Part shown: positions 62,548 to 64,000 of the stretch, piece by piece
How positions within the stretch are numbered: position 1 is the first letter of the stretch
Layout: each line of letters opens with the position of its first letter
From: an uncultured Verrucomicrobia subdivision 3 bacterium
Lineage (GTDB): Bacteria; Verrucomicrobiota; Verrucomicrobiae; Limisphaerales; UBA11358
NCBI GenBank assembly: GCA_903921455.1
Contig: CAIXPZ010000013.1
Location: forward strand, 22,045-86,044
Direction: 5' to 3'
Length of the DNA: 64,000 bases
Translations under genes and position numbers: made by a program
Notes under the pieces: model-generated
The model's input: the letters and a program-made list of their open reading frames with translations, nothing else
The model's database searches: none
What the model was told of the DNA's origin: nothing

Positions 62548-64000
62548 ATGGCCTTTGATTCCTTTCGCGATTTCGTCAACGCCCTCGACCGGGCAGGCGA
62601 ACTGAAGCGCTTTGCCCAGCCCGTTGCCACTGAACTCGAAATCACCGAGATCGCCGACCGCGAAATGAAACTGCCCGGCGGCGGCAAGGCGCTGCTGTTT
62701 GAAAAGCCCACGGTCAACGGCGTCGTCTCTCCGTTTCCCGTGGCCATCAATACGCTCGGCTCGCACAAGCGCATGGCCATGAGCATGGGCGCGGAATCGG
62801 TGGAAGAAGTCGCGAACGAACTCGGCGCGTTGATGAAGGCCAAGCCGCCGACGAGTTTCAAGGAGGCCATCAAGCTGCTCTCGCTCGCGCTGGATTTGCG
62901 CCACGCCAAGCCGAAGACGGTGAAGAGCGGCTCGTGCAAGGATGTCGTGCATCGCTTCGATGCAGCAGATGGCAGATCGCAGATGGCAGATGGGGGAAAA
63001 CCCAACTCCCAACTCCCAACTCCTATCTCCTCACCGGCAAATCCGCAGTCAATCGGTGGAACACTCCAGTTGCCACCGACATCGCCGACGCCTCCGACAT
63101 TGCTGAACCTGCCGGTGCTGAAATGCTGGCCGCTCGATGGCGGGCGTTTCATCACGTTGCCGTGCGTCGTCACGCGCGACCCGGACACGGGCGAGCGCAA
63201 TCTCGGCATGTATCGCATCCAGATTTACGACGACAAAACCACCGGGATGCACTGGCAGTTGCAGAAAGTCGCCGCGCGCCATGGCCGTCGTTATTACGAA
63301 AAGGGCGAGCGCATGCCCGTCGCCATTTTCATCGGCGGCGACCCGATGTTTCCCTTCGCCGCGACCGCGCCGCTGCCGGACGGACTGGATGAATTTCTGT
63401 TGGCGGGTTATCTCCGCAAAAAATCCGTCGAACTCGTGAAGTGCGAGACGAACGACCTCGAAGTTCCCGCCAACGCCGATTTCGTCATCGAAGGTTACAT
63501 TGACCCGACCGAGCCGTTGCGCGACGAAGGCCCGTTTGGCGATCACACCGGTTATTACACGCTGCCCGAGCCGTATCCGGTGTTTCACGTCACCGCCATC
63601 ACGCATCGGAAGGACGCGGTGTATCCGGCGACGATTGTCGGCATTCCGCCGATGGAAGATTTTTACATCGGCGGGGCGAGCGTGAAATTGTTCCTGCCGA
63701 TCTTCAAGATGAATTTCCCGGAGATCGTGGACATCGCGCTGCCGGCGGAAGGCGTGTTCCACAACCTCGTGTTCGTCAGCATCAAGAAGAGCTACCCGAT
63801 GCAGGCCTACAAAATCATGCACGGCCTCTGGGGCATGGGGCAGATGATGTTCACGAAATACATCGTGGTGGTGGACGCCGACGTGAACGTCCACAACACC
63901 AGCGAAGTGCTGTTCCATCTGACGGCCAACACCGATCCGCAGCGCGACAGCATCTTCACCAAAGGCCCGTCCGACGTGCTCGACCACGCGACGAGCGAAA
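62548..64000 (+). CDS. ubiD: UbiD-family decarboxylase, 5' part, with in-frame insert
   Basis: The frame starts at ATG 62548 and runs without a stop to the window end (484 codons), so the C-terminus is missing. MAFDSFRDFVNALDRAGELKR... is a typical UbiD opening (cited as FRDFVNALDRAGEL). The prFMN-binding region ERNLGMYRIQIYD near 216 and the catalytic E327/D332 in DEGPFGDHTGYYT are intact. UbiD enzymes use prenylated FMN to decarboxylate aromatic or unsaturated acids, often 4-hydroxybenzoate derivatives in quinone synthesis. Residues about 139-187 are a low-complexity insert, encoded by repeat-like DNA, just before LPVLKCWPLDGGRFITLP where family members have only about ten residues. Confidence 0.9.
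   Translation, partial: MAFDSFRDFVNALDRAGELKRFAQPVATELEITEIADREMKLPGGGKALLFEKPTVNGVVSPFPVAINTLGSHKRMAMSMGAESVEEVANELGALMKAKPPTSFKEAIKLLSLALDLRHAKPKTVKSGSCKDVVHRFDAADGRSQMADGGKPNSQLPTPISSPANPQSIGGTLQLPPTSPTPPTLLNLPVLKCWPLDGGRFITLPCVVTRDPDTGERNLGMYRIQIYDDKTTGMHWQLQKVAARHGRRYYEKGERMPVAIFIGGDPMFPFAATAPLPDGLDEFLLAGYLRKKSVELVKCETNDLEVPANADFVIEGYIDPTEPLRDEGPFGDHTGYYTLPEPYPVFHVTAITHRKDAVYPATIVGIPPMEDFYIGGASVKLFLPIFKMNFPEIVDIALPAEGVFHNLVFVSIKKSYPMQAYKIMHGLWGMGQMMFTKYIVVVDADVNVHNTSEVLFHLTANTDPQRDSIFTKGPSDVLDHATSE
62962..63099. repeat. Repeat-derived insert inside the UbiD gene
   Basis: The block contains GCAGATGGCAGATCGCAGAT, then AACTCCCAACTCCCAACTCC. The first part matches the GCAGATGGCAGATGGC run at about 24875-24890, and the second part resembles the reverse complement of the AGTTGGGAGATGGCAGTTGG run near 32560. 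It is in frame and lengthens the protein by roughly 40 residues. Confidence 0.65.

Overview
The window is GC-rich bacterial chromosome, most likely from the phylum Verrucomicrobiota (a Pedosphaera/Limisphaera-like lineage). This is inferred from the combination of an exosortase with an EpsI partner, H-X9-DG type prepilin-like proteins, a CxPSR sulfatase, a LamG secreted protein and many dispersed intergenic repeats. No rRNA, tRNA, CRISPR array, integrase or transposase was seen. Genes are dense, often with 4-nt start/stop overlaps, and many start codons were moved inward from the longest open frame on the basis of family N-termini.

Positions 1-53,000 form one very large cell-surface polysaccharide locus arranged as a mosaic of short operons on both strands. 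It opens with a GxxExxY protein and three genes that resemble the yersiniose-type branched-sugar pathway (RfbH-like dehydrase, SDR reductase, YerE-like ThDP enzyme). Next come a LamG protein, glycosyltransferases and a flippase. At 10,332-14,877 lies a tightly coupled cassette of FkbH-like protein, acyl carrier protein, DltD-like SGNH protein, a 43-residue membrane microprotein and an MBOAT acyltransferase. This has the logic of the Dlt teichoic-acid acylation system but with a different acyl-loading enzyme. From 16 to 53 kb there are at least nine more soluble glycosyltransferases, three or four polytopic GT-C-like proteins, a GtrB/GtrA module with a flavoprotein, two acyltransferase-3 proteins, an O-antigen polymerase/ligase-like protein, an unusual kinase/membrane fusion, an orphan APS kinase and NAD synthetase. 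The locus ends with a WecG/TagA-type transferase, exosortase, EpsI, a polyprenyl-phosphate sugar transferase and UDP-glucuronate decarboxylase. The chain would be started by the sugar transferase at 50.4 kb, extended by the scattered glycosyltransferases, flipped and polymerised by the membrane proteins, and decorated with acyl groups.

Positions 52.8-56.4 kb hold a conserved housekeeping operon: folP, cdaA, a YbbR/CdaR-like gene and glmM. At 56.9-59.2 kb, on the minus strand, a clear cobalamin riboswitch with a downstream terminator precedes a secreted protein and a prepilin-like protein carrying an N-terminal cysteine-rich CWC domain. This is an unexpected regulon for vitamin B12. The window closes with malate dehydrogenase, a thioesterase, a sulfatase and the 5' part of a UbiD-family decarboxylase.

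Several repeat families run through the window: a palindromic element built of cATGAAG units (1-9 kb), a long repeat in three copies (6.1 kb inverted, 14.9 and 16.0 kb direct, the latter two flanking a VOC gene), a pair near 24.8 and 32.5 kb, and short AATCGGAAAT-like units. Repeat-like sequence also appears in frame inside the NAD synthetase and UbiD genes.
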